Source of the DNA: an uncultured Flavihumibacter sp.
GTDB lineage: Bacteria > Bacteroidota > Bacteroidia > Chitinophagales > Chitinophagaceae
Assembly (NCBI GenBank): GCA_946482545.1
Contig: CAMLRX010000190.1
Span: forward strand, 1 to 6,686
Direction: 5' to 3'
DNA: 6,686 nucleotides
The notes below the pieces were generated by a model that saw only the letters and a list, made by a program, of their open reading frames with translations, searched no databases and had not been told where the DNA came from. A program made the position numbers and the translations under genes. This document shows positions 6,415 to 6,686 of this stretch, piece after piece (the stretch's first letter is position 1; each line of letters begins with the position of its first letter).

Positions 6415-6686
6415 TTACCTGGCTGCGGTTACCACGCCATTCATTTTAGATACGAGGTACACTTTTTTGTTCTCGAAATAATCCAGTGTATCGGTCTGTT
6501 TGTTGAGGACAGGCTGAACATCGTAATCTGTAAATACATCGAATTTATCGACCGCGAGGTTGGAACTCACATCGCGTCCGTATTCCAGGAGCAGTCTTCC
6601 ATATTTCCAGGCGGCGCCGTACCCCCAGAAAACCATGTCGCTGGGGCGGGAATAGAACTTGTTCTTATACAATTCAGTGATGGCCA
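6415..6686 (-). CDS. C-terminal fragment of an unrecognised protein
   Basis: An open frame enters from the right edge and ends at a TAA (6417-6415). It gives about 90 residues, beginning in-frame with AITELYKNKFYSRPSDMVFW and ending SKMNGVVTAAR. A TTG at 6672 could be read as a start, but the frame stays open upstream to the edge, so this is most likely the tail of a longer gene. The piece is rich in aromatic and charged residues (WGYGAAWKYGR, DVFTDYDVQP, DYFENKKVYLV) and has no membrane segment. I do not recognise the family; an extracytoplasmic C-terminal domain of a membrane enzyme, such as a glycosyltransferase, is one guess without real support. It lies 48 bases upstream of the exonuclease and in the same direction, so transcription may continue into the repair genes. 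Confidence 0.7.
   Translation of the reverse strand, partial: AITELYKNKFYSRPSDMVFWGYGAAWKYGRLLLEYGRDVSSNLAVDKFDVFTDYDVQPVLNKQTDTLDYFENKKVYLVSKMNGVVTAAR

Overview
The window carries five full or partial genes and one C-terminal gene fragment, all on the minus strand; transcription runs from right to left. Four complete or near-complete central genes form the DNA-ligase-associated repair cluster: a metallo-beta-lactamase-fold exonuclease, an ATP-dependent DNA ligase, a DEXH-box Lhr-core-type helicase, and the metallophosphoesterase nuclease PdeM. These are the four partners that recur together in many Proteobacteria and Bacteroidota. The host is most likely a Bacteroidota member, perhaps Chitinophagaceae. 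The grounds are the protein style, the near absence of Shine-Dalgarno sequences, and one good match to the Bacteroidota promoter pattern (TTG-N20-TAnnTTTG). The family-level assignment is inference only.

Layout in transcription order: the tail of an unrecognised protein (6686-6415); a 48-base gap with a perfect 9-bp hairpin that abuts the next start codon; the exonuclease (6366-5359); 3 bases; the ligase (5355-3760); a 130-base gap holding a candidate promoter and a hairpin-plus-T-run that looks like an intrinsic terminator or attenuator; the helicase (3629 or 3575 to 1104); 19 bases; pdeM (1084-428); 5 bases; and the start of a histone-deacetylase-superfamily enzyme that runs off the left edge (422-1).

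The spacing suggests two transcription units: exonuclease-ligase, perhaps reading through from the upstream gene, and helicase-pdeM-deacetylase, probably with its own promoter in the 130-base gap. Functionally, the helicase would unwind or remodel damaged DNA, the exonuclease and PdeM would process ends or flaps, and the ligase would seal. The physiological lesion is not settled. The two least ordinary aspects are the terminator-like hairpin lying exactly over the most upstream ATG of the helicase, which calls that start into question and suggests attenuation, and the tight coupling of an HDAC-family deacetylase to the repair genes. There is no gene-free stretch over 300 bases, and I saw no RNA genes, mobile elements or CRISPR.
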